The notes: generated by a model from the sequence alone, not told the origin. DNA of 64,000 bases from Amycolatopsis sacchari (GCF_900114035.1 NZ_FORP01000003.1:186001-250000), one strand, 5' to 3'. Shown: positions 1 through 9,422, counted from the first letter of the stretch. A program made the numbers and translations.

Positions 1-70
1 CGTGCGCGACGTTCTTCTTTTCCTTCCGCCGGACCTTCTTGGCCCCGGCGGTACGAGACTTCGGTGGCAT
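1..70 (-). CDS. rpsK: Ribosomal protein S11, N-terminal fragment (cut by window edge)
   Basis: The first 23 codons read MPPKSRTAGAKKVRRKEKKN and onward, the typical basic N-terminus of actinobacterial S11, a 30S platform protein. The ATG lies at 70-68, ten bases after a GAGGAGAAA ribosome-binding site. That site sits directly behind the stop codon of the small gene at 89-295. The gene runs off the left edge, so its length and C-terminus cannot be seen. It belongs to the alpha-operon end of the ribosomal supercluster, after rpsM. Confidence 0.93.
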   Translation of the reverse strand, partial: MPPKSRTAGAKKVRRKEKKNVAH

Positions 71-88
71 GTGGGGGTGTTTCTCCTC

Positions 89-295
89 TTAGCGCGAGTT
101 TTCGGGCTGCTCGGCGGCAGCCGCGGCGGCGGCGATGCGGGCCTCCTGCTGGCCGCGCCGGATCAGCGAACCGGCGTCGGTGTACAGCTGGCGGAGGGCC
201 ATCGGACGGGCGTAGAGAGCCTTCGGCGACACGCACGACGTGCGGACCAGGCGCTGACCGCCCATCCGCACGACCTTCCTGCCCTGGACGCTCAC
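89..295 (-). CDS. Uncharacterised 68-residue basic protein between rpsM and rpsK
   Basis: A GTG start at 295-293 overlaps the rpsM stop codon in a GTGA arrangement, so translation is probably coupled to S13. The frame runs 68 codons to a TAA at 91-89. Only about six sense codons end in A or T, which matches real genes of this genome rather than a chance frame. The product is rich in Arg, Gln and Ala and ends with an Ala run. It has no membrane segment, and I recognise no known domain. rpsK begins 18 bases further on with its own ribosome-binding site. The expected alpha-operon order is rpsM directly followed by rpsK, so this is an extra gene or a lineage-specific leader peptide. Existence as a protein is inferred from frame, overlap and codon bias only. 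Confidence 0.55.
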   Translation of the reverse strand: MSVQGRKVVRMGGQRLVRTSCVSPKALYARPMALRQLYTDAGSLIRRGQQEARIAAAAAAAEQPENSR

Positions 296-672
296 TTCTT
301 GCCAGCCTTCTTCTTGCCGGCGACCGTCTTCTTCGGGCCCTTGCGGGTACGGGCGTTGGTCTTGGTCCGCTGACCGCGGACCGGCAGCCCGCGGCGCCAC
401 CGCAGACCCTGGTAGGTGCCGATCTCGATCTTGCGCCGGATGTCGGCGTTCACCTCGCGGCGGAGGTCACCCTCGACCTTGTAGTTCTCTTCGATGTAGT
501 CGCGGAGCTTGACGAGGTCGTCGTCGGTCAGGTCCCGCACCCGGGTGTCCGGGTTCAGGGCCGCGGCCGCGATCAGCTCCTTGGACCGGGTACGGCCGAT
601 CCCGTAGATGTAGGTCAGCGCGATCTCCAACCGCTTTTCGCGGGGGAGGTCTACGCCGGCGAGTCGTGCCAT
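292..672 (-). CDS. rpsM: Ribosomal protein S13
   Basis: The 126-residue protein starts [20 protein letters not shown] and has the conserved [19 protein letters not shown] segment followed by a lysine-rich tail. S13 sits in the 30S head and contacts 23S rRNA and P-site tRNA. The length is normal for the family. An AAGGAG site precedes the ATG. About 210 bases without a gene separate it from rpmJ upstream; that stretch has short GC-rich inverted repeats but no clear promoter to my eye. Its stop codon is shared with the start of the small frame at 89-295. Confidence 0.97.
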   Translation of the reverse strand: MARLAGVDLPREKRLEIALTYIYGIGRTRSKELIAAAALNPDTRVRDLTDDDLVKLRDYIEENYKVEGDLRREVNADIRRKIEIGTYQGLRWRRGLPVRGQRTKTNARTRKGPKKTVAGKKKAGKK

Positions 673-881
673 GTCGGCTGGTGCTCCTTCAGTGGTTTCT
701 TCCGCTCCAGGTTTCTCCCCGCCCGGTTCCGGGACCGACTCGCTGTCGTGCCACCCGCTTGCGCGGCTGGTGTCCCGGCCCCGGCCTGGAATCCGGGGGT
801 GGGCGGAACCGCTGTCCGCGGTCCCGCAGGCGCGGGGAGGGTTATCTCGCTGTCAATCCGCCCTGCGCGGAGTGCGCGCGA

Positions 882-995
882 TCAGCCCTGACGCTGCTTG
901 TGCCGCAGGTTCTCGCAGATCACCATGATCCGGCCGTGGCGGCGGATCACCTTGCACTTGTCGCAGATCTTCTTGACGCTCGGCTGAACCTTCAC
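882..995 (-). CDS. rpmJ: Ribosomal protein L36 (zinc-binding form)
   Basis: The 37-residue protein begins with GTG at 995-993 and carries Cys11, Cys14, Cys27 and His32, the zinc-ribbon ligands of the C+ form of L36. It is a small component of the 50S subunit near the peptidyl transferase region. It lies 33 bases downstream of infA, in the usual infA-rpmJ-rpsM order. The zinc ligands suggest that a cysteine-free paralogue, if present, lies elsewhere in the genome. Confidence 0.95.
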   Translation of the reverse strand: MKVQPSVKKICDKCKVIRRHGRIMVICENLRHKQRQG

Positions 996-1028
996 GTCTC
1001 CTGCTTCCTTATGCGTTGCTCACCGTCA

Positions 1029-1250
1029 TCACTTGTAGCGGTAGACGATGCGACCACGGGACAAGTCGTAGGGCGAAAGCTCCACGACGACCCGGTCCTC
1101 CGGCAGGATGCGGATGTAGTGCTGCCGCATCTTGCCGCTGATGTGCGCCAGGACCTTGTGGCCGTTCTCCAACTCGACTCGAAACATCGCGTTGGGGAGT
1201 GGCTCGACCACGCGACCCTCGACCTCGATGGCCCCGTCTTTCTTAGCCAT
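1029..1250 (-). CDS. infA: Translation initiation factor IF-1
   Basis: The 73-residue OB-fold protein starts [20 protein letters not shown] and ends RGRIVYRYK, standard for bacterial IF-1. It binds the 30S A site during initiation. A GCGGAGGA ribosome-binding site precedes the ATG. About 230 bases separate it from map upstream, room for its own promoter. A TACACT hexamer occurs there on the minus strand but without a convincing -35 element. It leads the infA-rpmJ-rpsM-rpsK block. Confidence 0.97.
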   Translation of the reverse strand: MAKKDGAIEVEGRVVEPLPNAMFRVELENGHKVLAHISGKMRQHYIRILPEDRVVVELSPYDLSRGRIVYRYK

Positions 1251-1452
1251 GTCCTCCGCGTTTCGTGATATTGGTTGAGCACCGAATGCCTGCCTTGGTG
1301 GTGCCGGCACACACGCCACCCCGACTCCAAAGCCGCAAAAAGTTTCACGAGCACGCTGGACCCGGCGTGATGAGTACGCCGACTAGACAGTGTACGCACC
1401 CCGTGTCGCGTCGTGCGAGGCGGGGGGAGGTGTGTTAAGCGTCTCGCCACCA

Positions 1453-1472
1453 GGCGGCCACTCGAGGCCGCC
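1453..1472 (-). terminator. Possible hairpin terminator after map
   Basis: A perfect 7-bp stem (GGCGGCC / GGCCGCC) with loop ACTCGA lies 11 bases beyond the map stop codon. It has no U-tract, so it is at best a weak or factor-assisted terminator. Confidence 0.35.
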
Positions 1473-1483
1473 GGCGCGGTCGG

Positions 1484-2281
1484 TCAGGCCTCTTCGGGGC
1501 CGGTCAGCACCCAGGGGCCGTCGCCGGTGATGGCGACCGTGTGCTCCCAGTGGGCGGCGCGCGAACCGTCGGCGGTGACGACCGTCCAGCCGTCCTCCAG
1601 CTCGACGGTCTCGCTGGTGCCGCCGGTCAGCATGGGCTCGATGGCCAGCGCCATGCCGACCTCCAGCCGCGGGCCCTTGCCCGGCTTGCCGACGTTGGGC
1701 AGGAACGGGTCCATGTGCATCTCACGGCCGATGCCGTGCCCGCCGTACTCCACGATCTGCCCGTAGGACACCCCGTCGGCCACCGAGGCGGCGTCGGCGG
1801 CGCTCTGCACCGCGAACGAGATGTCGGTCAGCTTCGCGCCGGCCACGGCCGCCTTGATCCCGGCCCACATGGCGGCCTCGGTGGCCGCCGACAGCTTGCG
1901 GTCGGCCTCCGAGACCTCGCCGATGGCCAGCGTCACGGCCGAGTCGCCGTGCCAGCCGTCGAGGATCGCGCCGCAGTCGATCGAGATGAGGTCGCCATCG
2001 GCGAGCACCGTCTGCGGCGAGGGGATGCCGTGGACGATCTGCTCGTTCACCGACGCGCAGATCGAGCCCGGGAAGCCGTGGTAGCCCTTGAACGAGGGCA
2101 CCGCCCCGGCCTCCCGGATCGTCTGCTCGGCCAGCTCGTCGAGCTCACCCGTGCTCACACCCGGCTTCGCGGCCTCCGCCAGCAGCCCCAGCGAGCGCCG
2201 CACGACGAGCCCGGCGGCACGCATCGCCTGCAGCTCACCGGGGCTCTTCAGCTCGATCGAGCTGCGCTTCCGCAACCTCAA
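1484..2281 (-). CDS. map: Methionine aminopeptidase type I
   Basis: Removes the initiator methionine from nascent proteins. The 265-residue protein shows the pita-bread fold signature: His in [14 protein letters not shown], the metal ligands in [19 protein letters not shown], the GHGIGREMH motif and the late [14 protein letters not shown] ligand. No ATG lies near the N-terminus, so a TTG start is assumed. TTG at 2281 gives 265 residues; TTG at 2275 is also possible. It follows adk by 19 bases, the usual secY-adk-map order. The end of this transcript may be the hairpin at 1453-1472. Confidence 0.94.
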   Translation of the reverse strand: MRLRKRSSIELKSPGELQAMRAAGLVVRRSLGLLAEAAKPGVSTGELDELAEQTIREAGAVPSFKGYHGFPGSICASVNEQIVHGIPSPQTVLADGDLISIDCGAILDGWHGDSAVTLAIGEVSEADRKLSAATEAAMWAGIKAAVAGAKLTDISFAVQSAADAASVADGVSYGQIVEYGGHGIGREMHMDPFLPNVGKPGKGPRLEVGMALAIEPMLTGGTSETVELEDGWTVVTADGSRAAHWEHTVAITGDGPWVLTGPEEA

Positions 2282-2300
2282 AATCCGACCGCTTCCCGGC

Positions 2301-2855
2301 TCACTGCCGCTCGCGCAACGCCGCGAGCACGCGGCCCGAGACCTCGTCGACGTCGCCGACGCCGTCGACCTTGATCAGGATGTCCGCGTAGTACTCCAGC
2401 AGCGGAGCCGTCTCCGACAGGTACACCTGCTGGCGCCGCCGGATGACCTCCTCGGTGTCGTCCGTGCGGCCGCGCGACAGCAGCCGGGCCACGACGACGT
2501 CCTCGGGCACCTCGAGCTGGATGACCGCGTCGAGCGCCTGGTCCGACTCGGCGAGCAGCTCGCCCAGCACCTCGGCCTGCTTGGTGTTGCGCGGGAAACC
2601 GTCGAGCAGGAAACCGGCCTTCGTGTCGGCCTCGGCGAGGCGCTCACGCACCATCTCGTTGGTCACCTTGTCCGGCACCAGCTCGCCCGAGTCCAGGTAG
2701 CGCTTGGCCTCCTCGCCGAGCGGGGTGCGCTCGGAGACGTGGGCGCGGAACAGCTCACCCGTCGAGATGTGCGGCACGGAGAGCTTCTGCGAGAGCGCCG
2801 TCGCCTGGGTACCCTTCCCCGCTCCTGGGGGACCGACAAGAACCAGGCGAGTCAT
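2301..2855 (-). CDS. adk: Adenylate kinase
   Basis: Catalyses ATP + AMP to 2 ADP. The 184-residue protein has the P-loop GPPGAGKGT at residues 8-16, the AMP-binding LLDGFPRN segment and a short lid lacking zinc cysteines. This is the short-lid form usual in actinobacteria. Its ATG overlaps the secY stop in an ATGA junction, giving translational coupling with SecY. Confidence 0.97.
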   Translation of the reverse strand: MTRLVLVGPPGAGKGTQATALSQKLSVPHISTGELFRAHVSERTPLGEEAKRYLDSGELVPDKVTNEMVRERLAEADTKAGFLLDGFPRNTKQAEVLGELLAESDQALDAVIQLEVPEDVVVARLLSRGRTDDTEEVIRRRQQVYLSETAPLLEYYADILIKVDGVGDVDEVSGRVLAALRERQ

Positions 2856-4159
2856 CGCAAGAACCCTTCGTAGTTACGCTGCATCAGCTGGCTTTCGATC
2901 TGCTTGACGGTGTCGAGACCGACACCGACCATGATCAGCACAGCCGTCCCCCCGAACGGGAAGCTCTGGTTGTTCCCCTGCTGGGTCATCGACAGGAAGA
3001 AGTTCGGCAGGATCGCGATGATGCCGAGGTAGATCGACCCCGGCAGGGTGATCCGGCCCAGCACGAAGCTCAGGTACTCGGCCGTCGGCCTGCCCGGGCG
3101 GATGCCCGGGATGAAGCCGCCGAACTTCTTCATCTCCTCCGCACGCTCGTCCACGTTGAACGTGATCGTGATGTAGAAGTACGTGAAGAAGATGATCAGG
3201 GCGAAGTACAGCAGGATGTGCACCCAGCTGCCCTGGTTGACCACGTAGTTCTGCAGGAAAACCTGCCAGCCCGACGCGCTCGTGGGGTTGCCGATGAGCC
3301 GGCTGATGAGGTCGGGCAGGTACAGCAGCGAAGAGGCGAAGATGACCGGGATGACACCGGCCTGGTTGACCTTGATCGGCAGGTAGGTCGACGTCCCGCC
3401 GTACATCCGCCTGCCGATCATGCGCTTGGCGTACTGCACGGGGATCCGGCGCTGGCCCTGCTCGACGAAGATGACGCTCGCGATGATGACGAGGCCGAAC
3501 ACGCACACCAGCGCGAACACGAGGCCACCCTGGCTGTTCAGGATGTTCATGCCCTCGGCGGGGATGCGGGCCGCGATGTTCAGGAAGATCAGCACGGACA
3601 TGCCGTTGCCGACGCCGCGCTCGGTGATCAGCTCGCCCAGCCACATCATCACGGCGGTACCGGCGGTCATGGTGATGACGATGATCGCCAGCGAGAAGAT
3701 GCTGTTGTCCGGGATGATCGACTCGGTGCAGTTCGGGAACAGCTGACCGCGGTCGGCGAGCGCCACCACACCGGTCGCCTGCAGGATCGCCAGCGCGATC
3801 GTCAGGTACCGGGTGTACTGCGTCAGCTTGTTCTGGCCGGACTGGCCTTCCTTCTTCAGCTCCTCGAACCGCGGGATCACCACCGTGAGCAGCTGGATGA
3901 TGATGCTCGCGGTGATGTACGGCATGATGCCGGTCGAGAAGATCGACAGCTGCAGGAGCGCACCGCCGCTGAACAGGTTCAGCAGCGAGTAGATGCCCGA
4001 TGAGTCGGCCTGCGCACCGCACGTCTGCACGTTCGGGTAGGAGACCCCGGGCGCCGGAGTGACCGCACCGATCCGGTAGACGGCCACGATCAACAGCGTG
4101 AACAGGATCTTCTTGCGCAGGTCCGGCGTGGCGAGAGCCGAGCGGAAGGCGCTGAGCAC
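2852..4159 (-). CDS. secY: Preprotein translocase channel subunit SecY
   Basis: The main channel of the Sec translocon, with about ten membrane helices over 435 residues. The start is GTG at 4159, giving the N-terminus MLSAFRSALATPDLRKKILF; a GGAGG site lies eight bases upstream. The conserved plug helix region, the GMPPEF-like PGVSYPNVQ segment and the cytosolic loop KKFGGFIPGIRPG can be seen. An in-frame extension to 4306 is rejected because it lacks a ribosome-binding site and SecY-like sequence. It leads a secY-adk-map transcript separated from rplO by a terminator and an extra membrane-protein gene. Confidence 0.97.
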   Translation of the reverse strand: MLSAFRSALATPDLRKKILFTLLIVAVYRIGAVTPAPGVSYPNVQTCGAQADSSGIYSLLNLFSGGALLQLSIFSTGIMPYITASIIIQLLTVVIPRFEELKKEGQSGQNKLTQYTRYLTIALAILQATGVVALADRGQLFPNCTESIIPDNSIFSLAIIVITMTAGTAVMMWLGELITERGVGNGMSVLIFLNIAARIPAEGMNILNSQGGLVFALVCVFGLVIIASVIFVEQGQRRIPVQYAKRMIGRRMYGGTSTYLPIKVNQAGVIPVIFASSLLYLPDLISRLIGNPTSASGWQVFLQNYVVNQGSWVHILLYFALIIFFTYFYITITFNVDERAEEMKKFGGFIPGIRPGRPTAEYLSFVLGRITLPGSIYLGIIAILPNFFLSMTQQGNNQSFPFGGTAVLIMVGVGLDTVKQIESQLMQRNYEGFLR

Positions 4160-4237
4160 GCGGGGGACCTCCTCGGCGTCGCCGGCGCTTGTCGCCGGCG
4201 ATCGGCTTGGCCGGCACGGGGCCGGCGGGAACACAAC

Positions 4238-4298
4238 CTCCTGGGCAAGCCAGGAGCGCTCCAGGACAGACTTGTCCCGCAGCGTGCTGCCGACTCTA
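4238..4298 (-). promoter_or_regulatory. Candidate secY promoter (-10) and leader hairpin
   Basis: On the minus strand a TAGAGT hexamer at 4298-4293 is a plausible -10 element, with no good -35. Within the leader, a perfect 7-bp hairpin (CTCCTGG / CCAGGAG) lies at 4238-4256. A separate secY promoter fits the strong terminator after rplO, but it is only inferred. Confidence 0.35.
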
Positions 4299-4324
4299 AC
4301 AGCCACGCAGGGTGGCGCTACACG

Positions 4325-4786
4325 TCAGGTGGCCTTTACCCGACCTTCGGCGGGCAGAGCGGCCAGTACGGTCCCCGCGAGTGCCAGCACGGCCGCCGCC
4401 AGCACGAGCCAGAACCCCGGCCCCGGCGTCGCCCGCACGGTCTGCGCGGCGGCGGTGACCAGCACCCCGGCCAGGAAGGCCGCGGCGACAGCGGCGGCGA
4501 GCACGGCGGCCCAGCGCACGACGGCGGGAGCCGGGCGGGGAGCCGCGACGACGGCGAACAGGGCCGCCACGGCCAGCAGAGCGCCCGCGACGGCGAGGGG
4601 GAAACCGTTGCGGGCCACCCCGGTGGAGGAGGGCTCCGCGCCCCAGCCGGTGACCGACAGCACCCCGGACGAGTAGAGCGTGAGGAACGGCGCGGTGAAG
4701 GCCGCGACCGAGGCGACCAGGCACAGCAGGGCGCCCAGCAGCCGTCGCCGGTCCCAGCCGGGCTGTTCCAGCTCCCCAGCCGCCAT
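4325..4786 (-). CDS. Four-helix membrane protein of unknown function
   Basis: A 153-residue protein starting MAAGELEQPGWDRRRLLGAL, with four hydrophobic, alanine-rich segments near residues 13-37, 60-80, 85-110 and 122-145. I recognise no family. It lies between rplO and secY, beyond the rplO terminator and ahead of the secY leader, so it interrupts the usual spc operon order. The ribosome-binding site is weak. An alternative upstream start at 4891 would read through the terminator hairpin and is unlikely. A GTGAC-N8-GTCAC inverted repeat at 4796-4813, just before the start, could be an operator or chance. Confidence 0.7.
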   Translation of the reverse strand: MAAGELEQPGWDRRRLLGALLCLVASVAAFTAPFLTLYSSGVLSVTGWGAEPSSTGVARNGFPLAVAGALLAVAALFAVVAAPRPAPAVVRWAAVLAAAVAAAFLAGVLVTAAAQTVRATPGPGFWLVLAAAVLALAGTVLAALPAEGRVKAT

Positions 4787-4824
4787 CCGTCGATGGTGAC
4801 AGGCTGAGGTCACGAAAACGGCGA

Positions 4825-4854
4825 AACGGCCCGCCGGTGATCCGGCGGGCCGTT
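4825..4854 (-). terminator. Strong hairpin terminator after rplO
   Basis: A perfect 13-bp stem (AACGGCCCGCCGG / CCGGCGGGCCGTT) with loop TGAT, beginning 14 bases past the rplO stop and followed on the minus strand by TTTCGCCGTTTTCG. It should end most spc-operon transcription before secY. Confidence 0.8.
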
Positions 4855-4868
4855 CCTGGGGGAAAGCG

Positions 4869-5312
4869 TCAGGCCGTGGTGGCGGAACCACCCGCGGCTT
4901 CGAGCTTCTCCTTGGCCGAGTTGGAGAAGGCGTCGGCGGTGACGTCCAGCTTGACGCTGACGTCGCCGTTGCCCAGCACCTTCACCAGCTTGCCCTTGCG
5001 GACGAGACCGCGGGCGGCCAGGTCCTCCTTCGACACGCTGCCACCGTCGGTGAACACGCGGGCGATGTCGCCCACGTTCACCGGCTGGTACTCCGTGCGG
5101 AACCGGTTCTTGAAGCCACGCAGCTTCGGCAGCCGCATGTGGATGGGCATCTGCCCACCCTCGAACCCGGCGGGCACGTTCTTCCGGGCCTTGGTGCCCT
5201 TGGTACCGCGGCCCGCGGTCTTGCCCTTCGAGCCCTCACCACGGCCGACGCGGATCTTGTCGCGCTTGGCGCCAGGAGCCGGCCGGAGGTGGTGGATCTT
5301 GATGGCGGTCAT
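4869..5312 (-). CDS. rplO: Ribosomal protein L15
   Basis: The 147-residue protein begins [20 protein letters not shown] and has the glycine/lysine-rich extension [17 protein letters not shown] typical of L15, which threads into 23S rRNA during 50S assembly. Its ATG overlaps the rpmD stop (ATGA). It is the last gene before the terminator at 4825-4854. Confidence 0.97.
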   Translation of the reverse strand: MTAIKIHHLRPAPGAKRDKIRVGRGEGSKGKTAGRGTKGTKARKNVPAGFEGGQMPIHMRLPKLRGFKNRFRTEYQPVNVGDIARVFTDGGSVSKEDLAARGLVRKGKLVKVLGNGDVSVKLDVTADAFSNSAKEKLEAAGGSATTA

Positions 5313-5494
5313 GACTGGACCTCCTCGACGCTCACGAGGTGGCGGACCGTGTGGATCAGGCCACGCACCTCAGGAGTGTCCTCCCGCACCACGGACTGCC
5401 GGATCTTGCGCAGACCGAGGGTCCGCAGCGAGTCCCGGTGGTTCCGCTTGGTGCCGATCTTGCTCTTGACCTGGGTGACCTTCAGCTGAGCCAT
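5309..5494 (-). CDS. rpmD: Ribosomal protein L30
   Basis: The 61-residue protein [20 protein letters not shown] with the later [20 protein letters not shown] segment is a standard bacterial L30. It starts one base after the rpsE stop and overlaps rplO by four bases, so the three genes form a tight translational unit. Confidence 0.97.
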   Translation of the reverse strand: MAQLKVTQVKSKIGTKRNHRDSLRTLGLRKIRQSVVREDTPEVRGLIHTVRHLVSVEEVQS

Positions 5495-5495
5495 G

Positions 5496-6140
5496 TCAGA
5501 CCCCCTGTCCCGCGCGCTGGCGGAGCATGCGAGCCGGCGCCACGTCCTCGAGCGGCAGGCCACGGCGGGCCGCCACCTCCTCCGGACGCTGCAGGGCCTT
5601 CAGCGCCGCCACGGTCGCGTGCACGATGTTGATCGCGTTGTCGGAGCCCAGGGACTTCGACAGCACGTCGTGCACACCCGCGCACTCCAGCACCGCACGC
5701 ACCGGGCCACCGGCGATGACACCGGTACCGGAGCTGGCGGGGCGGAGCAGGACCACACCGGCGGCGTCCTCACCCTGGACCGGGTGCGGGATGGTGCCGG
5801 CGATCCGAGGCACGCGGAAGAAGTTCTTCTTCGCCTCCTCGACACCCTTGGCGATCGCCGCGGGCACCTCCTTGGCCTTGCCGTAGCCGACGCCGACCTG
5901 GCCGTCACCGTCACCGACGACGACGAGAGCGGTGAAGCTGAAGCGACGACCACCCTTGACGACCTTGGCGACGCGGTTGATCGTCACGACCTTTTCGAGG
6001 TGCGGGGTCTTCTCCTGGCCGGCCCCGCCACGGCCACCGTCGCGGCGGTCCCTGCGGTCACGACGGTCGCCGCGGTCGTTGCCGCCCTGGCCACCCGGTC
6101 CGCCCTGTCCGCCGCCGAATTGCCGTGTACGTCCCGGCAT
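5496..6140 (-). CDS. rpsE: Ribosomal protein S5
   Basis: The 214-residue protein has an S5 double-stranded-RNA-binding domain ([20 protein letters not shown]) and the C-terminal [20 protein letters not shown] region. S5 takes part in decoding accuracy and 30S assembly. The first 45 residues form an extra Gly/Asp/Arg-rich tract with repeated RDRRD units, longer than in Escherichia coli but common in high-GC actinobacteria. The start is the ATG at 6140, giving [11 protein letters not shown]; in-frame sequence further upstream lies inside the rplR region and is rejected. Confidence 0.96.
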   Translation of the reverse strand: MPGRTRQFGGGQGGPGGQGGNDRGDRRDRRDRRDGGRGGAGQEKTPHLEKVVTINRVAKVVKGGRRFSFTALVVVGDGDGQVGVGYGKAKEVPAAIAKGVEEAKKNFFRVPRIAGTIPHPVQGEDAAGVVLLRPASSGTGVIAGGPVRAVLECAGVHDVLSKSLGSDNAINIVHATVAALKALQRPEEVAARRGLPLEDVAPARMLRQRAGQGV

Positions 6141-6174
6141 CAGGCGTTCCTTCCGTTCTCGAGGTTGTGCATCA

Positions 6175-6573
6175 CTAGAACTCCAACCCACCCTCGCGGG
6201 CGGCGTCGGCGAGCGCCGCGATGCGACCGTGGTAGCCGTTGCCACCGTGGTCGAAGACGACACCCGAGATGCCCGCGTTCTTGGCGCGGGCGGCCACCAG
6301 CTCGCCGACCTTGGCGGCCTTGGCCTTCTTGTCGCCCTCCAGCGCGCGCACGTCCGCCTCCATGGTGGACGCCGCGGCCAGCGTGTGGCCCGTCAGGTCG
6401 TCGATCACCTGGACGTAGATGTGCCGGGAGGACCGCTTCACCGACATCCGCGGGCGCTGCGCGGTGCCGCTGATCTTCTTGCGGAGCCGGAAGTGACGGC
6501 GCGTCTTCGCGACGCGGCGCCGGGTCGACACGTCCTTGCCGATCGGCTTCCGCTTCGTAGCAGTTTCGCTCAT
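6175..6573 (-). CDS. rplR: Ribosomal protein L18
   Basis: The 132-residue protein [20 protein letters not shown] carries the 5S-rRNA-binding sequence [19 protein letters not shown] and the C-terminal [21 protein letters not shown]18 brings 5S rRNA into the 50S subunit. A GTG at 6579 overlapping the rplF stop would add two residues; the ATG at 6573 is preferred by family length. Confidence 0.96.
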   Translation of the reverse strand: MSETATKRKPIGKDVSTRRRVAKTRRHFRLRKKISGTAQRPRMSVKRSSRHIYVQVIDDLTGHTLAAASTMEADVRALEGDKKAKAAKVGELVAARAKNAGISGVVFDHGGNGYHGRIAALADAAREGGLEF

Positions 6574-6575
6574 GA

Positions 6576-7115
6576 TCACTTACCCGTCTTTCCGACCTTG
6601 CGACGGATGCGCTCACCCTCGTAACGCAGCCCCTTGCCCTTGTACGGGTCAGGGCGACGCAGGCGACGGATCACCGCGGCCGTCTGGCCGACCTTCTGCT
6701 TGTCGATGCCGGACACCGAGAACCGGGTCGGGGTCTCCACCTTGAAGGTGATGCCGTCCGGGGCCTCGATCAGCACCGGGTGGCTGTAGCCGAGGGCGAA
6801 CTCGAGGTCCTTGCCCTTGGCCTGCACGCGGTAACCGACGCCGTGGATTTCGAGCTTCTTCTCGTAGCCCTCGGTCACGCCGACCACCAGGTTGTTCACC
6901 AGGGTCCGGGTGAGACCGTGCAGCGCCTTGCTCTCCCGCTCGTCGTCGGGGCGCTTGACCTGCAGGACGCCGTCCTCACCGCGCTCGACGGTGATCGGCT
7001 CGGCGATGGTGTGCGACAGCGTGCCCTTGGGGCCCTTGACCGAGATGGTCTGGCCGTCGATGGTCACCTCGACCCCGGCCGGGACGGGAATCGGCAGCTT
7101 TCCGATACGCGACAT
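6576..7115 (-). CDS. rplF: Ribosomal protein L6
   Basis: The 179-residue protein [20 protein letters not shown] has the two tandem L6 domains and the late signature [21 protein letters not shown]6 lies near the factor-binding site of the 50S subunit. The start at 7115 is supported by a GAAGGGAG site. It begins 16 bases after rpsH. Confidence 0.97.
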   Translation of the reverse strand: MSRIGKLPIPVPAGVEVTIDGQTISVKGPKGTLSHTIAEPITVERGEDGVLQVKRPDDERESKALHGLTRTLVNNLVVGVTEGYEKKLEIHGVGYRVQAKGKDLEFALGYSHPVLIEAPDGITFKVETPTRFSVSGIDKQKVGQTAAVIRRLRRPDPYKGKGLRYEGERIRRKVGKTGK

Positions 7116-7131
7116 GCCTGAACTCCCTTCC

Positions 7132-7530
7132 TCACCAGACGTAGGCGAGGACTTCCCCGCCCACTCCGTTGCGCTTGGCCTGCCGGTCGGTCTGGAGACC
7201 GCCCGACGTCGAGATGATCGCGATGCCGAGGCCGCCGAGCACGCTGGGCAGCTCGGTCGACTTGGCGTACACCCGCAAACCAGGCTTCGACACACGGCGC
7301 AGACCCGCGATGCTGCGCTCGCGGTTGCGGCCGTACTTCAGTTCGACGACGAGGTTCTTGTGCTTCTCACCCGGCTCGGAGCGGTAACCCGCGATGTAAC
7401 CCTCGCGCTTGAGGATCTCCGCGATGTTCTGCTTGAGCTTCGAGTGGGGCAGCACGACCTCGTCGTGGTACGCCGAGTTGGCGTTGCGCAGACGAGTCAA
7501 GAAGTCTGCGATGGGGTCGGTCATCGTCAT
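7132..7530 (-). CDS. rpsH: Ribosomal protein S8
   Basis: The 132-residue protein [20 protein letters not shown] ends with the conserved [20 protein letters not shown] region. S8 binds the central domain of 16S rRNA and, in E. coli, represses the spc operon; no such site can be identified here. It lies 79 bases downstream of rpsN. Confidence 0.97.
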   Translation of the reverse strand: MTMTDPIADFLTRLRNANSAYHDEVVLPHSKLKQNIAEILKREGYIAGYRSEPGEKHKNLVVELKYGRNRERSIAGLRRVSKPGLRVYAKSTELPSVLGGLGIAIISTSGGLQTDRQAKRNGVGGEVLAYVW

Positions 7531-7609
7531 GGTGACCTGTCAACCTTTCTCGCCTGGTTCCCCCGACGATCGCGAGGGCCTGTGGCGAAGTGGGAGCCTG
7601 ATTCCGGTA

Positions 7610-7795
7610 TTACCAGCTGGACTTGGACACGCCCGGCAGTTCGCCCGCGTGCGCCATCTCGCGCAGGCACACCCGGCACAGGCCGAACTTGCGGAAGACC
7701 GAGTGCGGCCGGCCGCAGCGGTTGCAGCGGGTGTAGGCGCGCACCTTGAACTTCGGCTTGCGCGCGGCCTTGGCGATGAGAGCCTTCTTGGCCAT
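7610..7795 (-). CDS. rpsN: Ribosomal protein S14, zinc-ribbon type Z
   Basis: The 61-residue short form carries Cys24, Cys27, Cys40 and Cys43 (CNRC and CRVC pairs), the zinc-binding type Z of S14. The ending [10 protein letters not shown] is typical. It stands in the normal spc position, three bases after rplE. A longer cysteine-free paralogue, if present, is not in this window. Confidence 0.96.
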   Translation of the reverse strand: MAKKALIAKAARKPKFKVRAYTRCNRCGRPHSVFRKFGLCRVCLREMAHAGELPGVSKSSW

Positions 7796-7798
7796 GGC

Positions 7799-8362
7799 TT
7801 ACGCCTCCTTGAACGGGAAGCCGAGCTTGCGGAGCAGCGCGCGGCCCTCGTCATCGGTGGTAGCGGTGGTGACAACGGTGACGTCCATGCCGCGGGGGCG
7901 GTCGATGGAGTCGGGGTCGATCTCGTGGAACATCGACTGCTCGTTGAGACCGAACGTGTAGTTGCCGTTGCCGTCGAACTGCTTGGGCGAAAGCCCGCGG
8001 AAGTCCCGGATGCGCGGCAGCGCGATGCTCAGCAGCCGGTCCAGGAACTCCCACATGCGGTCACCGCGCAGCGTCACGCGGGCGCCGATCGGCTGACCCT
8101 CGCGCAGCTTGAACTGCGCGATGGACTTGCGCGCCCTGCGCACCTCGGGCTTCTGCCCGGTGATGAGCGTCAGGTCGCGGACGGCGCCCTCGATGAGCTT
8201 GCTGTCCCGCGCGGCGTCGCCGACACCCATGTTGACGACGACCTTCACCACGCCCGGGATCTGGTGCACGTTGGCGTAGGTGAACTCCTGCTGGAGCTCG
8301 TTCTTGATCTGCTCGCGGTAGCGGGTCTTCAACCGCGGCTGGATCTTCTCTGCGGTCGTCAT
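7799..8362 (-). CDS. rplE: Ribosomal protein L5
   Basis: The 187-residue protein has the L5 signature [20 protein letters not shown] and [21 protein letters not shown]5 binds 5S rRNA and contacts P-site tRNA. Its ATG overlaps the last base of rplX (TGATG). Confidence 0.97.
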   Translation of the reverse strand: MTTAEKIQPRLKTRYREQIKNELQQEFTYANVHQIPGVVKVVVNMGVGDAARDSKLIEGAVRDLTLITGQKPEVRRARKSIAQFKLREGQPIGARVTLRGDRMWEFLDRLLSIALPRIRDFRGLSPKQFDGNGNYTFGLNEQSMFHEIDPDSIDRPRGMDVTVVTTATTDDEGRALLRKLGFPFKEA

Positions 8363-8676
8363 CAGATGTCCTTACCGGTCCGGCGCGAGATGCGAACCTT
8401 CTTGCCGTCCTCGCCGATGCGGTAGCCCACCCGGGTCGGCTTGCCGTCCGAGTCCACGACCATCACGTTCGAGACGTGGATGGGCGCTTCCTGCGTGACG
8501 ATGCCGCCGGACTGGGCGCCGCGCTGGGTCTGGGTGATCCGGGTGTGCTTCTTGATCCGGTTCACGCCCTCGACCAGCACGCGCTGGCGGTCCGGGTAGG
8601 CCTGGATGACCTTGCCCTTGGCGCCCTTGTCCTTGCCCGAGATGACGACGACCGTGTCACCCTTCTTGACCTTCAT
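8362..8676 (-). CDS. rplX: Ribosomal protein L24
   Basis: The 104-residue protein [20 protein letters not shown] is a KOW-motif L24, an initiator of 50S assembly. It begins one base after the rplN stop and overlaps rplE by one base. Confidence 0.97.
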   Translation of the reverse strand: MKVKKGDTVVVISGKDKGAKGKVIQAYPDRQRVLVEGVNRIKKHTRITQTQRGAQSGGIVTQEAPIHVSNVMVVDSDGKPTRVGYRIGEDGKKVRISRRTGKDI

Positions 8677-8677
8677 G

Positions 8678-9046
8678 TCAGAGCACCTCCGGAGCCAGCG
8701 AGATGATCTTCATGAACTTGCGGTCGCGCAGCTCACGGCCGACCGGGCCGAAGATGCGGGTACCCCGCGGCTCGTTGTCGTTCTTGATGAGCACCGCGGC
8801 GTTCTCGTCGAACCGGATGTAGGAGCCGTCCGGGCGACGCCGCTCCTTCACCGTGCGGACGACGACGGCCTTGACCACGTCACCCTTCTTCACCCCGGCA
8901 GCCGGGATGGCGTCCTTAACGGTGGCGACGATGATGTCGCCGATGCCCGCGTAGCGCCGCCCCGATCCACCGAGCACGCGGATGCAGAGGATCTCCTTGG
9001 CACCCGTGTTGTCGGCGACTCGCAGCCGCGACTCCTGCTGGATCAC
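8678..9046 (-). CDS. rplN: Ribosomal protein L14
   Basis: The 122-residue protein, starting with GTG, reads [20 protein letters not shown] and contains the L14 signature [20 protein letters not shown]. It contributes to intersubunit bridges. A 73-base gap precedes it after rpsQ, with no obvious terminator. Confidence 0.97.
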   Translation of the reverse strand: MIQQESRLRVADNTGAKEILCIRVLGGSGRRYAGIGDIIVATVKDAIPAAGVKKGDVVKAVVVRTVKERRRPDGSYIRFDENAAVLIKNDNEPRGTRIFGPVGRELRDRKFMKIISLAPEVL

Positions 9047-9119
9047 GTCAACTCCTGTATGTCTCGCCGGTTCTCGCTCGCGCGAGCCTGGCGGAACGGA
9101 TAGGGGCGCGAACCCCTAC

Positions 9120-9422
9120 TTACTTGGCCTTCTCCACGATCCGCACGAGCCGCCACCGCTTGGTGGCCGACAGCGGGCGGGTCTCCATGAGAATCACGCG
9201 GTCGCCGATGCCGGCGCTGTTCTCCTCGTCGTGCGCCTTCACCTTGCTGGTGGTGCGGACGACCTTCGGGTACTTCGGGTGCTTCTTGCGGTCCTCGAGC
9301 TCGACCACGATGGTCTTGTCCATCTTGTCCGAGACGACGTAACCCTCGCGAACCTTGCGGTAGTTACGACCCGAGTCCCGCTTCTGCACCGGCTGCGCCG
9401 CGAGCTGTTCGGTCTCGCTCAT
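9120..9422 (-). CDS. rpsQ: Ribosomal protein S17
   Basis: The 100-residue protein has the S17 OB-fold core [20 protein letters not shown] followed by [21 protein letters not shown] 20-residue N-terminal extension is usual in actinobacteria. Its ATG overlaps the rpmC stop by four bases. Confidence 0.97.
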   Translation of the reverse strand: MSETEQLAAQPVQKRDSGRNYRKVREGYVVSDKMDKTIVVELEDRKKHPKYPKVVRTTSKVKAHDEENSAGIGDRVILMETRPLSATKRWRLVRIVEKAK

